The position numbers were made by a program, and so were the translations under genes. A stretch of DNA of 30,149 nt from an uncultured Prevotellaceae bacterium (GTDB taxonomy: Bacteria; Bacteroidota; Bacteroidia; Bacteroidales; Bacteroidaceae): assembly GCA_902800435.1 (NCBI GenBank), contig CADCEQ010000043.1, forward strand, positions 1-30,149, read 5' to 3'. Under the pieces are notes generated by a model that had not been told where the DNA came from, did not search any database, and saw nothing but the letters and a program-made list of their open reading frames with translations. Each line of letters starts with the position of its first letter. Position 1 is the first letter of the stretch. Below are positions 13,893 through 22,579 of this stretch, piece by piece.

Positions 13893-15407
13893 ATGTTATC
13901 ACAAAACGACCTAAAACAAATTGCCGCTAAAGGCATTACTGAAGAGCAAATCAACGCCCAGTTGGCCAACTTCAAGAACGGTTTCCCGTTCCTCAGACTG
14001 AAGGCCGCAGCAAGCATCGAAGATGGCATCGTGGCCACCGGCGAGGCCGACAAGGAAGCCTACATCAAGGCTTGGGACGACTACAAGAAACAGGGACACA
14101 AGATTGTCAAGTTCGTACCTGCCAGCGGTGCTGCAAGCCGCATGTTCAAGGACATGTTTGCATTCCTCGACGCCGACTACCAGGTGCCGACCACACCGTT
14201 CGAGAAGAATTTCTTCGACAACATACGCCAGTTCGCCTTCTACGACGCACTCGACGCCGTCTGCCGCAAGAACGAGGGCAAGTCAATCAAGTATCTCATG
14301 CAGGAGGGCGACTACAAGGCCGTCGTTGCCAACATGCTCTTTGAGAAGGGCCTGAACTACGGACAGCTGCCGAAGGGTATGCTGCTGTTCCACAAGTACC
14401 CCGAGGGCGCACGCACCCCCATTGAGGAGCATCTTGTTGAGGGCGCACTCTACACCGCCTCCAACGGTCAGGCCATCGTCCACTTTACCGTCTCTCACGA
14501 GCACATGGGCATGTTCAAGAAGAAGGTTGCCGCCAAGGCCGATATCTATGCCCAGAAGTACGGCGTGAAGTACGACATCTCGTTCTCAGAGCAAAAGCCG
14601 TCGACCGACACTATCGCCGCTAATCCCGACAACACGCCCTTCCGCAACGAGGACGGTTCGCTGCTCTTCCGTCCAGGAGGTCACGGCGCACTCATCGAGA
14701 ACCTCAACGAAATTGATGCCGACATCATCTTCATCAAGAACATCGACAACGTCGTGCCCGATCGTCTGAAACAGGAAACCGTCGACTACAAGCAGGTTAT
14801 CGCCGGCGTGCTCGTCAATCTGCAGAAGATTGCCTTTAAGTATCTGAACGAGATGGAGAAAGGCACACCCTCGCACGAGAAGCTGCGCGAGATACAGCAC
14901 TTCGTAGAGCATGCTTTCTGCCGCCGTCCTGACATCGCTTCGCTGTCGGATGCCGAGCTTGCCGAATACCTCAAGAAGAAGCTCAACCGACCCATGCGCG
15001 TCTGCGGCGTGGTGAAGAACGTCGGCGAACCAGGCGGAGGCCCATTCCTCACCTATAACCACGATGGCACCATCTCGCTCCAGATTCTTGAGTCGTCGCA
15101 GATTGACAAGAACAACCGCGAGTATATGGAGATGTTCACCAACGGCACTCATTTCAATCCCGTCGACCTCGTTTGCGCCGTTAAGGATTACAAGGGTCAG
15201 CCCTTCGACCTGCCCAAGTTCGTAGATCCGTCGACAGGTTTCATCTCTTCTAAATCGAAGAACGGTAAGGAGCTGAAGGCCTTAGAGTTACCAGGACTAT
15301 GGAATGGAGCCATGAGCGATTGGAACACTGTCTTCGTCGAAGTGCCTCTCGGCACCTTCAATCCCGTCAAGACGGTCAATGACCTTTTGCGCGAGCAACA
15401 TCAATAA
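13893..15407 (+). CDS. DUF4301 family protein (nucleotidyltransferase-like fold)
   Basis: This 504-residue cytosolic protein belongs to a family I recognise as DUF4301, found almost only in Bacteroidota. Residues 71-90 (IVKFVPASGAASRMFKDMFA) resemble the glycine-rich loop of sugar-phosphate nucleotidyltransferases. FRPGGHGALIENLNEIDADI and IFIKNIDNVVPDRLK resemble the uridine-binding and metal-Asp regions of UDP-GlcNAc pyrophosphorylases. Thus an NTP:sugar-phosphate transfer role is plausible but unproven. It is monocistronic, divergent from the RSH gene and closed by a terminator at 15427. It is among the most GC-rich genes of the window, suggesting a well-expressed native gene. The ATG is well supported by the promoter. 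Confidence 0.9.
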   Translation: MLSQNDLKQIAAKGITEEQINAQLANFKNGFPFLRLKAAASIEDGIVATGEADKEAYIKAWDDYKKQGHKIVKFVPASGAASRMFKDMFAFLDADYQVPTTPFEKNFFDNIRQFAFYDALDAVCRKNEGKSIKYLMQEGDYKAVVANMLFEKGLNYGQLPKGMLLFHKYPEGARTPIEEHLVEGALYTASNGQAIVHFTVSHEHMGMFKKKVAAKADIYAQKYGVKYDISFSEQKPSTDTIAANPDNTPFRNEDGSLLFRPGGHGALIENLNEIDADIIFIKNIDNVVPDRLKQETVDYKQVIAGVLVNLQKIAFKYLNEMEKGTPSHEKLREIQHFVEHAFCRRPDIASLSDAELAEYLKKKLNRPMRVCGVVKNVGEPGGGPFLTYNHDGTISLQILESSQIDKNNREYMEMFTNGTHFNPVDLVCAVKDYKGQPFDLPKFVDPSTGFISSKSKNGKELKALELPGLWNGAMSDWNTVFVEVPLGTFNPVKTVNDLLREQHQ

Positions 15408-15426
15408 ACCATATTGCATGAAAAAT

Positions 15427-15461
15427 ATTCCGAAACACAAATGCGTTTCGGAATTTTTTTT
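15427..15461 (+). terminator. Terminator of the DUF4301 gene, overlapping the purC promoter
   Basis: ATTCCGAAAC (15427-15436) pairs with GTTTCGGAAT (15445-15454) over 10 bp around an 8-nt loop, followed by a run of T. The right arm and T-run also form the upstream part of the purC promoter. Confidence 0.75.
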
Positions 15462-15470
15462 GTAATTTTG
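15446..15470 (+). promoter_or_regulatory. purC operon promoter
   Basis: The -7 box is TAATTTTG (15463-15470), followed by CAG. TTTCGG lies upstream (TCG at 15448-15450), here 12 rather than 11 nt from the -7 box. It drives purC and probably the five genes behind it. Confidence 0.6.
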
Positions 15471-15499
15471 CAGGCAAAAATCAATCATAGAAGAGAAAT

Positions 15500-16450
15500 A
15501 TGGCTAAAGCATTGACAAAGACTGAGTTCCATTTTGAGGGACAGAAGAGCGTGTATCATGGTAAGGTACGCGACGTGTACGACATTAACGACGACCTGCT
15601 GGTGATGGTGGCCACCGACCGCATATCGGCTTTCGACGTGGTGCTGCCCAAGGGTATACCCTTCAAGGGACAGGTACTCAACCAGATAGCCGCCAAGTTC
15701 CTTGATGCCACTACCGACATCTGCCCTAACTGGAAACTGGCTACGCCCGACCCGATGGTGACTGTCGGACTGAAGTGCGAGGGTTTCCGGGTGGAGATGA
15801 TTATCCGCTCAATCCTGACCGGCTCAGCTTGGCGCGAATATAAGAACGGTTGCCGCGAACTCTGCGGTGTGCGTCTGCCCGACGGCATGAAGGAGAACGA
15901 GCGGTTCCCCGAGCCCATCATCACGCCGACGACAAAGGCTGACGAGGGGCACGACATGAACATTTCGAAGGAAGAAATCATAGCCCAGGGTCTCGTCTCG
16001 GCTGAGGACTACGCCGTTATGGAGGACTATACACGCCGCATCTTCAAGCGCGGTCAGGAGATTGCCGCCAAGCGCGGACTGATTCTTGTGGATACGAAGT
16101 ATGAGTTCGGCAAGCGCGACGGCAAGGTCATCCTCATCGACGAGATTCACACCCCCGACTCGAGCCGCTACTTCTATGCCGACGGCTATGAGGAGAAGCT
16201 GGCCAAGGGCGAGCCGCAGCGGCAGCTCTCGAAGGAGTTCGTACGTCAGTGGCTCATCGAGCACAACTTCATGAACGAACCCGGTCAGGTGATGCCCGAG
16301 ATTACCGACGATTATGCCGAGAGTGTCTCAGAGCGTTACATCGAACTCTACGAGAACATCGTGGGCGAGAAGTTCGACAAGGCCACAGAAGAGGGCGACA
16401 TTGCTGCCCGCATCGAGCGCAACGTGACTGATTGGCTGAAAGCCCAATAA
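15500..16450 (+). CDS. purC: Phosphoribosylaminoimidazole-succinocarboxamide synthase (SAICAR synthetase)
   Basis: PurC joins CAIR and aspartate with ATP hydrolysis to make SAICAR, a step of purine synthesis. The protein has 316 residues, in the range of the longer bacterial/yeast-type enzymes. Recognisable blocks are [11 protein letters not shown] (19-29), [13 protein letters not shown] (38-50), the signature [16 protein letters not shown], and [14 protein letters not shown] near residue 215. It heads a six-gene co-directional run with purM further along, so two steps of the same pathway share one operon. Spacing to the next gene is 13 nt. The ATG lies 29 nt after the -7 box. Confidence 0.97.
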   Translation: MAKALTKTEFHFEGQKSVYHGKVRDVYDINDDLLVMVATDRISAFDVVLPKGIPFKGQVLNQIAAKFLDATTDICPNWKLATPDPMVTVGLKCEGFRVEMIIRSILTGSAWREYKNGCRELCGVRLPDGMKENERFPEPIITPTTKADEGHDMNISKEEIIAQGLVSAEDYAVMEDYTRRIFKRGQEIAAKRGLILVDTKYEFGKRDGKVILIDEIHTPDSSRYFYADGYEEKLAKGEPQRQLSKEFVRQWLIEHNFMNEPGQVMPEITDDYAESVSERYIELYENIVGEKFDKATEEGDIAARIERNVTDWLKAQ

Positions 16451-16463
16451 CCTCATACAGCCC

Positions 16464-17198
16464 ATGAGTTACCGCCAGGAAGAGATAAAGCCCTACAGCG
16501 ACGGCGAGAAGGCCGCACAGGTGGAGCAGATGTTCGACAACATTGCGCCCACCTACGACCGCCTGAACCACCGCCTGTCGTGGGACATCGACCGAGGGTG
16601 GCGCCGCAAGGCCATCGGCCAGCTGGTGCCCTTTCAGCCGAAGTCCGTACTCGACATTGCTACGGGCACAGGCGACTTTGCCATTCTGGCGGCTCAGATG
16701 TTGAAGCCCGACCGGATAGTTGGGGCTGACATCAGCGAGGGTATGATGGAGATTGGCCGACAGAAGGTGAAAGACGCGGGGCTTGCCGATGTCATCACGT
16801 TCAGCAAGGAGGACTGTCTGAACCTGAGCTATGACGAAGGCACATTCGACGCCGTGACAGCAGCCTTCGGCATACGCAACTTCGCCGACCTCGACCGCGG
16901 GCTTAGCGAGATGTGCCGCGTGCTGCGCAAGGGCGGCCACCTGAGTATCGTCGAGCTGACCACCCCACCCCGTTTCCCGATGAAGCAGCTGTTCCACGTT
17001 TATTCACATACGGTGCTGCCGGTATACGGACGGCTCGTCAGCCGGGACAGCAGCGCCTACACGTATCTGACGAAGACCATCGAGGCATTTCCTCAGGGCG
17101 AACGCATGACTGAGATTCTGATGAAGGCCGGCTTCAGCGAGGCTACGTTCAAGCGGCTTACCTTCGGCATCTGCACGATGTATTTTGCAACCAAATAA
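16464..17198 (+). CDS. ubiE: Demethylmenaquinone methyltransferase (UbiE/MenG)
   Basis: This SAM-dependent C-methyltransferase makes menaquinone from demethylmenaquinone; Bacteroidota use menaquinone, so the MenG role is expected. The 244-residue protein has the family N-terminus [21 protein letters not shown] motif [12 protein letters not shown] (64-74), the acidic [10 protein letters not shown], and [16 protein letters not shown], the UbiE signature. It lies 13 nt after purC and 14 nt before aroE. Combining it with aroE in one operon is sensible because shikimate leads through chorismate to menaquinone. Confidence 0.96.
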   Translation: MSYRQEEIKPYSDGEKAAQVEQMFDNIAPTYDRLNHRLSWDIDRGWRRKAIGQLVPFQPKSVLDIATGTGDFAILAAQMLKPDRIVGADISEGMMEIGRQKVKDAGLADVITFSKEDCLNLSYDEGTFDAVTAAFGIRNFADLDRGLSEMCRVLRKGGHLSIVELTTPPRFPMKQLFHVYSHTVLPVYGRLVSRDSSAYTYLTKTIEAFPQGERMTEILMKAGFSEATFKRLTFGICTMYFATK

Positions 17199-17212
17199 TA
17201 AACAGGATAATT

Positions 17213-17968
17213 ATGGACAAGTACGGTTTAATAGGCTACCCACTGGGACACTCGTTCTCCATCAGCTACTTCAACGACAAGTTTGCTGACGAGGGGATCA
17301 ACGCCCGGTACGAGAACTTCGAGATTTCGAGCATTGACCAGCTTCAGGAGGTGCTCGACACCAACCCTAACCTGCGCGGACTCAACGTCACTATTCCTTA
17401 TAAAGAAAAGGTGATTGAGTTTCTTGACAGCATCACGCCCGAAGCCCAGGCCATTGGAGCCGTCAACGTTATTCGCGTCAGCCACGAAGGTAAGAAGACC
17501 AAGCTGAAGGGCTACAACAGCGACGTCATAGGGTTTACCAAAAGTATTGAACCGATGCTCGACTCAAACTGGCACAAGAAAGCGCTTATACTGGGCACGG
17601 GCGGTGCCTCGAAGGCTATCAACTACGGTCTGAAGTCGCTGGGGCTGGAAACGGTATTTGTCAGTCGCTACCAGCGCCCGGGAACCATCCAGTACGAGAG
17701 CATCACGCCTGAGGTTATCCGCGAGTACAACGTCATCGTCAACTGCACGCCGCTGGGTATGTATCCGCATACAGAGGAGTGTCCTAAGTTGCCGTATGAG
17801 TCGATGGACTATCACACCATACTATATGACCTCATCTATAACCCCGATGAGACGCTCTTCATGAAGCGCGGACGCGAACAGGGCGCCGAGGTGAAGAATG
17901 GTCTTGAAATGCTGTTATTACAAGCCTTCGCTTCATGGGAGTTCTGGCACGAAAGGAATGAGAAGTGA
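17213..17968 (+). CDS. aroE: Shikimate dehydrogenase
   Basis: AroE reduces 3-dehydroshikimate to shikimate with NADPH. The 251-residue protein has the substrate-binding start YGLIGYPLGHSFSISYFN (Ser14, Ser16), the catalytic Lys in NVTIPYKEK (K64) and the partner Asp in GYNSDVIGF (D104). The NADP glycine loop is LGTGGASKA, and NCTPLGMYP follows. Helix GLEMLLLQAFASWEFW closes the active site. The stop TGA is itself part of the first unit of a heptamer repeat that runs to the purM start. Confidence 0.96.
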   Translation: MDKYGLIGYPLGHSFSISYFNDKFADEGINARYENFEISSIDQLQEVLDTNPNLRGLNVTIPYKEKVIEFLDSITPEAQAIGAVNVIRVSHEGKKTKLKGYNSDVIGFTKSIEPMLDSNWHKKALILGTGGASKAINYGLKSLGLETVFVSRYQRPGTIQYESITPEVIREYNVIVNCTPLGMYPHTEECPKLPYESMDYHTILYDLIYNPDETLFMKRGREQGAEVKNGLEMLLLQAFASWEFWHERNEK

Positions 17969-18012
17969 AAAGTGAAGAGTGAAAAGTGAAGAGTGAAAAG
18001 TGAAGAGTGAAA
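17964..18012 (+). repeat. Heptamer tandem repeat bridging aroE and purM
   Basis: There are seven exact 7-nt units alternating AGTGAAA and AGTGAAG. The first contains the aroE stop codon, and the last A of the seventh unit is the A of the purM ATG. TGA recurs every 7 nt and therefore falls in each of the three frames in turn. Confidence 0.9.
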
Positions 18013-19178
18013 TGATTGACAACAGATATATGCAACGCGGTGTGAGTGCCGCCAAGGAAGACGTACACAACGCCATCAAGAACATCGACAAGGGTCTCTA
18101 TCCGCAGGCTTTCTGCAAAATCATACCCGACATACTGGGTGGCGACCCTGAGTACTGCAACATCATGCACGCCGACGGCGCAGGAACAAAGTCGTCGCTG
18201 GCTTATATGTATTGGCGCGAAACGGGCGACCTCAGTGTCTGGAAAGGTATTGCCCAGGATGCTATCGTGATGAACACCGACGACCTGCTCTGTGTGGGTG
18301 CTACCGATAACATACTCGTCAGCTCGACCATCGGGCGCAACAAGATGCTCGTTCCCGGCGAGGTTATCTCGGCCATTATCAACGGTACCGACGAACTGCT
18401 TCAGGAACTGCGCGAGATGGGCATAGGCATCTGGCCGACTGGCGGTGAGACTGCCGACGTGGGCGACCTTGTGCGCACCATCATCGTCGACTCAACCGTC
18501 ACCTGCCGCATGAAGCGCAGTGACGTCATCGACAACGCCAATATCCGTCCGGGCGACGTCATCGTCGGTCTCTCTTCTACCGGGCAAGCCACCTACGAGA
18601 ATCGCTATAACGGCGGCATGGGCTCAAACGGCCTTACTTCAGCACGCCATGACGTTTTCGCCAAATACCTCGCCGAACGCTATCCGGAGAGCTATGACCA
18701 CGCTGTGCCCGACGAACTCGTCTACAGCGGCAAGTACCACCTGACTGATGCCGTCAATGGTTCCCCCGTTGATGCCGGACAGCTGGTTCTCTCCCCCACC
18801 CGCACCTACGCACCGGTCATCAAGCAGATTCTCGACGAGATGCGCCCCGAGATTCACGGTATGGTACACTGTACGGGCGGCGCACAGACCAAAGTGCTCC
18901 ACTTCGTCGGCTATAACTGCCGCGTGGTGAAGGACAATATGTTCCCAGTCCCACCCCTGTTCCAAGCCATTCACGACTGCTCGGGCACCGACTGGCGCGA
19001 GATGTACCAGGTGTTCAACATGGGTCACCGCATGGAAATCTACGTGCGCCCCGAAGTGGCCGAAGACGTCATCAGCATCTCGCGCTCGTTCAACATCGAC
19101 GCTCAGGTAGTGGGGCTCATTGAGGAAGGCCCACGCTCACTGACCATCATTTCTGAATACGGAACATTTGATTATTGA
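18012..19178 (+). CDS. purM: Phosphoribosylformylglycinamidine cyclo-ligase (AIR synthetase)
   Basis: PurM closes the imidazole ring of AIR using ATP. It belongs to the PurM/SelD/HypE fold. The protein is 388 residues, longer than the 345-residue E. coli enzyme and typical of the Bacteroidota form. Motifs are RGVSAAKEDVHNAIKN at the N-terminus, HADGAGTKSSLAY (counterpart of DGVGTK), MNTDDLLCVGA, the GIWPTGGETADVGDL block near 140-155, and VHCTGGAQTKVLHF. I chose ATG at 18012 over a GTG 12 nt upstream because the GTG is part of the heptamer repeat. The stop overlaps the prfA junction repeat. Confidence 0.95.
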   Translation: MIDNRYMQRGVSAAKEDVHNAIKNIDKGLYPQAFCKIIPDILGGDPEYCNIMHADGAGTKSSLAYMYWRETGDLSVWKGIAQDAIVMNTDDLLCVGATDNILVSSTIGRNKMLVPGEVISAIINGTDELLQELREMGIGIWPTGGETADVGDLVRTIIVDSTVTCRMKRSDVIDNANIRPGDVIVGLSSTGQATYENRYNGGMGSNGLTSARHDVFAKYLAERYPESYDHAVPDELVYSGKYHLTDAVNGSPVDAGQLVLSPTRTYAPVIKQILDEMRPEIHGMVHCTGGAQTKVLHFVGYNCRVVKDNMFPVPPLFQAIHDCSGTDWREMYQVFNMGHRMEIYVRPEVAEDVISISRSFNIDAQVVGLIEEGPRSLTIISEYGTFDY

Positions 19179-19180
19179 TT

Positions 19181-20296
19181 ATGGCAGAAACAACCAATAG
19201 CATCCTACAGAAACTCGACGGACTGGAGGCCCGCTTCGAGGAGGTTTCAACACTGATTACCGACCCCGACGTGATAGCCGACCAGCAGCGCTTTGTGAAG
19301 CTGACCAAAGAGTACAAGGACCTGGGCGACATCATGGACGCCCGCAAGCGATACATCGCCTGTCTGAACGGCATTCGTGAGGCCAAGGACATACTTGCCA
19401 ACGAGGACGACCCCGAGATGAAAGAGATGGCCCGCGAGGAGCTGGCCATGAACGAGGAACTGCAGCCCAAGCTGGAGGAGGAAATCAAGATTGCACTCAT
19501 CCCGAAAGACCCGGAGGATGCGAAGAACGTGCAGATGGAGATTCGCGCCGGAACCGGTGGCGACGAGGCCTGCCTCTTTGCCGGCGACCTCTTCAAGATG
19601 TACAAGAGCTTCTGCGACTCCAAGGGCTGGCAGCTCTCCATCACCAGCGTCTCTGAGGGTGCCGTCGGCGGCTATAAGGAGATTGACTTCGCCGTATCGG
19701 GTGCCGATGTCTACGGCACGCTGAAGTACGAGTCGGGCGTTCACCGCGTTCAGCGCGTACCCGCCACCGAGACTCAGGGCCGTATGCACACTTCGGCTGC
19801 TACGGTAGCCGTGCTGCCTGAGGCCGATAAGTTCGAAGTGCATGTGAACGAAGGCGAAATCAAGTGGGACACCTTCCGCTCAAGTGGTGCCGGCGGCCAG
19901 AACGTCAACAAGGTGGAGTCGGGCGTTCGTCTGCGCTATATGTGGAAGAATCCCAATACGGGTGAGACCGAGGAGATTCTCATAGAGTGCACCGAGACGC
20001 GTGACCAGCCGAAGAACAAGGAGCGTGCCCTATCGCGTCTCTATACCTTTATATATGATAAGGAGCACCAGAAGTATATGGACGATATCGCCTCGCGCCG
20101 CAAGAGCCTCGTCTCTACCGGTGACCGAAGCGCTAAAATCCGTACTTATAACTTCCCGCAGGGTCGAGTGACCGACCACCGTATCGGCTTTACTACTCAC
20201 GACCTGCAGGGCTTCCTCGGTGGCGACATTCAGCCGATGATCGACGCGCTGACCGTTGCCGAGAACGCAGAACGAATGAAAGAATCAGAACTATGA
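19181..20296 (+). CDS. prfA: Peptide chain release factor 1
   Basis: RF1 recognises UAA and UAG and triggers peptide release on the ribosome. The protein is 371 residues. The codon-recognition tripeptide is PAT (194-196, in [12 protein letters not shown]) as in RF1 rather than SPF of RF2. The peptidyl-hydrolysis motif is [10 protein letters not shown] with GGQ at 238-240. The N-terminal helical domain covers about 1-105. ATG at 19181 was chosen over a TTG two codons earlier; it forms the end of the heptamer pair GATTATT-GATTATG, which also contains the purM stop. It overlaps pyrF by 4 nt (ATGA). Confidence 0.97.
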   Translation: MAETTNSILQKLDGLEARFEEVSTLITDPDVIADQQRFVKLTKEYKDLGDIMDARKRYIACLNGIREAKDILANEDDPEMKEMAREELAMNEELQPKLEEEIKIALIPKDPEDAKNVQMEIRAGTGGDEACLFAGDLFKMYKSFCDSKGWQLSITSVSEGAVGGYKEIDFAVSGADVYGTLKYESGVHRVQRVPATETQGRMHTSAATVAVLPEADKFEVHVNEGEIKWDTFRSSGAGGQNVNKVESGVRLRYMWKNPNTGETEEILIECTETRDQPKNKERALSRLYTFIYDKEHQKYMDDIASRRKSLVSTGDRSAKIRTYNFPQGRVTDHRIGFTTHDLQGFLGGDIQPMIDALTVAENAERMKESEL

Positions 20297-21132
20297 CCAG
20301 AAAGGAACTCATACAGCAAATTCGCGAGAAGCAGTCGTTTCTCTGCGTAGGTCTCGATACCGACCTGAAGAAAATACCCCAGCACTTGCTCGCTGAGGAC
20401 GACCCCATCTTCGCCTTCAACAAGGCCATCATCGACGCCACTGCCCCCTACTGCGTCAGCTACAAGCCCAATCTCGCTTTCTACGAGGCTTTCGGCGTGA
20501 AGGGACTCATGGCTTTCGAGAAAACGATTAAGTACTTGAAGCAGCAATACCCACACCACTTTATCATTGCCGACGCCAAGCGCGGCGACATCGGCAACAC
20601 GTCGGCTATGTACGCGCGTACCTTTTTTGAAGAATACGACGTCGACTCGCTGACCGTTGCGCCCTATATGGGCGAGGACTCGGTGTCTCCCTTCCTCGGC
20701 TACGAGGGCAAGTGGGTTATTCTGTTGGCGCTGACCTCGAACAAGGGCTCGCACGATTTCCAGCTGACGGAGTCGCCCGACGGTGAGAGGCTGTTTGAGA
20801 AAGTGCTGCGCCGCTCACAGCAGTGGGCTTCCGACGAGCAGATGATGTACGTTGTCGGTGCCACTCAGGGCCAGATGTTTGAGGACATCCGACGCCTTGC
20901 CCCAACTCACTTCTTGCTTGTTCCGGGCGTCGGTGCTCAGGGCGGCTCATTGCAGGAGGTCTGCAAATACGGAATGAACCGCGACTGTGGGCTGCTGGTC
21001 AACTCCAGCCGGGGCATCATCTACGCATCCCAAGGCGAGGACTTTGCTGAAGTGGCTGCCCAAAAGGCTCAGGAGCTGCAACAGGAGATGGCCGCTATTC
21101 TTCTATCACACGCCATCATCTGTGACAATTAG
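20293..21132 (+). CDS. pyrF: Orotidine 5'-phosphate decarboxylase
   Basis: PyrF converts OMP to UMP, the last step of de novo pyrimidine synthesis. At 279 residues it is of the longer subfamily (about 270 aa) usual in Bacteroidota, actinobacteria and myxococci. The catalytic charge network is in [17 protein letters not shown] (D94, K96, D99). The N-terminus has [12 protein letters not shown], and the phosphate-binding end is [11 protein letters not shown] and [13 protein letters not shown]. The last codons and stop (TGT GAC AAT TAG) lie inside the left arm of the inverted-repeat island that follows. It is the last gene of the purC operon. Confidence 0.96.
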   Translation: MTRKELIQQIREKQSFLCVGLDTDLKKIPQHLLAEDDPIFAFNKAIIDATAPYCVSYKPNLAFYEAFGVKGLMAFEKTIKYLKQQYPHHFIIADAKRGDIGNTSAMYARTFFEEYDVDSLTVAPYMGEDSVSPFLGYEGKWVILLALTSNKGSHDFQLTESPDGERLFEKVLRRSQQWASDEQMMYVVGATQGQMFEDIRRLAPTHFLLVPGVGAQGGSLQEVCKYGMNRDCGLLVNSSRGIIYASQGEDFAEVAAQKAQELQQEMAAILLSHAIICDN

Positions 21133-21320
21133 GACAAAGGACAGTGCATTTTTTGCACGCTTCTCAAATTCTATTGTATATTTATACAAATAATATGAAT
21201 ATATATTAACTATATTAGTTAATATTATTTAGTAAGTTAGTTAGTAGTGTTAACTAACCTGGTTAGGATGAACGAGGAAAGTGCGTAAAAATCGTTGTCC
21301 CAATTGTCCTATTTGTCACG
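21120..21320. repeat. Inverted-repeat-flanked AT-rich island 2
   Basis: The left arm (from about 21121) reads GTGACAATTAGGACAA then AGGACAG, TGCATTTTTTGCACGCTT. The reverse complement of the right arm (about 21280-21319) reads GTGACAAATAGGACAA then TTGGGACAACG, ATTTTTACGCACTT. They are clearly homologous over about 40 nt with small gaps. The left arm contains the pyrF stop (TAG) and the right arm the stop of the convergent kinase (TGA). Between them are about 65 nt of nearly pure A/T with the palindrome ATATTAACTA-TAT-TAGTTAATAT (21203-21225), and CTAACCTGGTTAGG (21254-21267). Confidence 0.7.
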
Positions 21321-21939
21321 CATCCATCGGGAACAGACCGTAGAGCTTGGCATCAATCATATCGGTAACCTGCTGGAAATGTTCCGGCTGTTCGCCGAAT
21401 TTGCATTTATCGCCGTCGATGATGATAAGCTGACCATTGTAGGTGGCAATCCAGTCTTCATAGCGCTTCTCGAGACCCTGCAGGTAGTCGAGACGCATCG
21501 TCTGCTCGTACTCGCGCCCGCGCTTCTGGATTTGTGCTACAAGTGTCGGAATGCTGGAGCGGATGTAGATCATGAGGTCGGGCAGCCGCACAAGCGACAT
21601 CATCAGCTGGAAGAGGTCGCTGTAGGTCTCAAAGTCGCGGTCGCTCATCATGCCCTGCCCGTGAAGATTGGGCGCAAAGATGCAGGCATCCTCGAAGATG
21701 GTGCGGTCCTGAATGATGGTGTCGTCAGATTTTGAAATCTCAACGACTTCCTTGAATCGCTTGCTGAGGAAGTAGACCTGCAGATTGAATGACCAGCGCT
21801 TCATGTCGGCGTAGAAGTCCGACAGGTAGGGGTTGTTGTCGACGGGTTCGAATCGTGGTGTCCATCCGTAACGGTGGGCGAGCATGCGGGTGAGTGTGGT
21901 TTTTCCGCTTCCGATGTTTCCTGCTACTGCTATGTGCAT
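21316..21939 (-). CDS. Deoxynucleoside kinase, paralogue 1
   Basis: This protein phosphorylates deoxynucleosides (dGuo/dAdo/dCyd kinase family) for dNTP salvage. It has 207 residues. The P-loop is VAGNIGSGKTTLTRML (residues 5-20), the DRS-type motif is QDRTIFEDACIF, and the LID arginines are in IQKRGREYEQTMRLDYLQ, followed by LEKRYEDWI. I start it at the ATG matching the paralogue (MHIAVAGN); an in-frame extension to 22014 overlaps the upstream gene and is unlikely. It starts 4 nt after the stop of its paralogue, so translation is coupled. The stop codon lies in the right arm of the AT-rich island. Confidence 0.92.
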   Translation of the reverse strand: MHIAVAGNIGSGKTTLTRMLAHRYGWTPRFEPVDNNPYLSDFYADMKRWSFNLQVYFLSKRFKEVVEISKSDDTIIQDRTIFEDACIFAPNLHGQGMMSDRDFETYSDLFQLMMSLVRLPDLMIYIRSSIPTLVAQIQKRGREYEQTMRLDYLQGLEKRYEDWIATYNGQLIIIDGDKCKFGEQPEHFQQVTDMIDAKLYGLFPMDA

Positions 21940-21943
21940 GGCT

Positions 21944-22579
21944 TTATGGGTTAGAGGTGAGAGGTGAGAAAAGTCCGAAGAGTGTGGCGTCGATGCGGTC
22001 GGTGACCTGCGCAAAATCTCGAGGGTTATGCTCGAAGTCGAGCGTGTCTTTATCGACGGTCATGACGCGCCCCTGATAGTGGCTGCCGATGAATTCGTCG
22101 TATCGACGGTTAAGATTCTCAAGATAGTCGAGCTGGATAGTCTGCTCATAGTTGCGGCCTCGCCGCTGAATGTTACTGACGAGGTGAGGAACTGATGCGC
22201 GTAGATAAATCATGAGGTCGGGCAGACGGACGGTCTGCAGCATCTGTTCAAACAGGTCGATGCAGGTATCATAGTCGCGCTGGCTAAGTCGGCCCGACTC
22301 GTAGTTGTTCTGCATGAAGACATAGACGCCCTCGAAGATGGTGCGGTCCTGAATGATGGTATGGTCGGCCTGCTGTATGCTGATAAGGTCGCGCAGCCGC
22401 TCCTTGAGGAAGAACACTTCGAGATTGAATGCCCAGCGACTGATGTCGCCGTAGTAGTCCTCGAGATAAGGGTTGTGGTCGACAGCCTCATAGCGCGGCT
22501 CCCATCGGTAATGACGGGCAAGCATACGGGTGAGTGTTGATTTCCCGCTTCCTATGTTTCCAGCTATGGCTATATACAT
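21944..22579 (-). CDS. Deoxynucleoside kinase, paralogue 2
   Basis: The 211-residue paralogue of the next gene has the same motif order: IAGNIGSGKSTLTRML, QDRTIFEGVYVF, and IQRRGRNYEQTIQLDYLE with LNRRYDEFIG. The pair probably splits substrate preference or assembles as a heterodimer, as in the deoxyadenosine/deoxyguanosine kinase pairs of lactobacilli; that comparison is inference. Its start overlaps the end of the GHMP kinase gene by 10 nt. The C-terminal codons are a TCTCACC/TCTAACC repeat that runs to the next gene. Confidence 0.92.
   Translation of the reverse strand: MYIAIAGNIGSGKSTLTRMLARHYRWEPRYEAVDHNPYLEDYYGDISRWAFNLEVFFLKERLRDLISIQQADHTIIQDRTIFEGVYVFMQNNYESGRLSQRDYDTCIDLFEQMLQTVRLPDLMIYLRASVPHLVSNIQRRGRNYEQTIQLDYLENLNRRYDEFIGSHYQGRVMTVDKDTLDFEHNPRDFAQVTDRIDATLFGLFSPLTSNP

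Noticed and set aside
18000..18011. GTG start for purM four codons upstream
   Set aside because: The GTG and following codons are part of the AGTGAAR heptamer array; the ATG at 18012 is the natural start.
21940..22014. N-terminal extension of deoxynucleoside kinase 1
   Set aside because: It overlaps the upstream paralogue, whose P-loop protein begins immediately at MYIAIAGN; the matching start here is the ATG at 21939.
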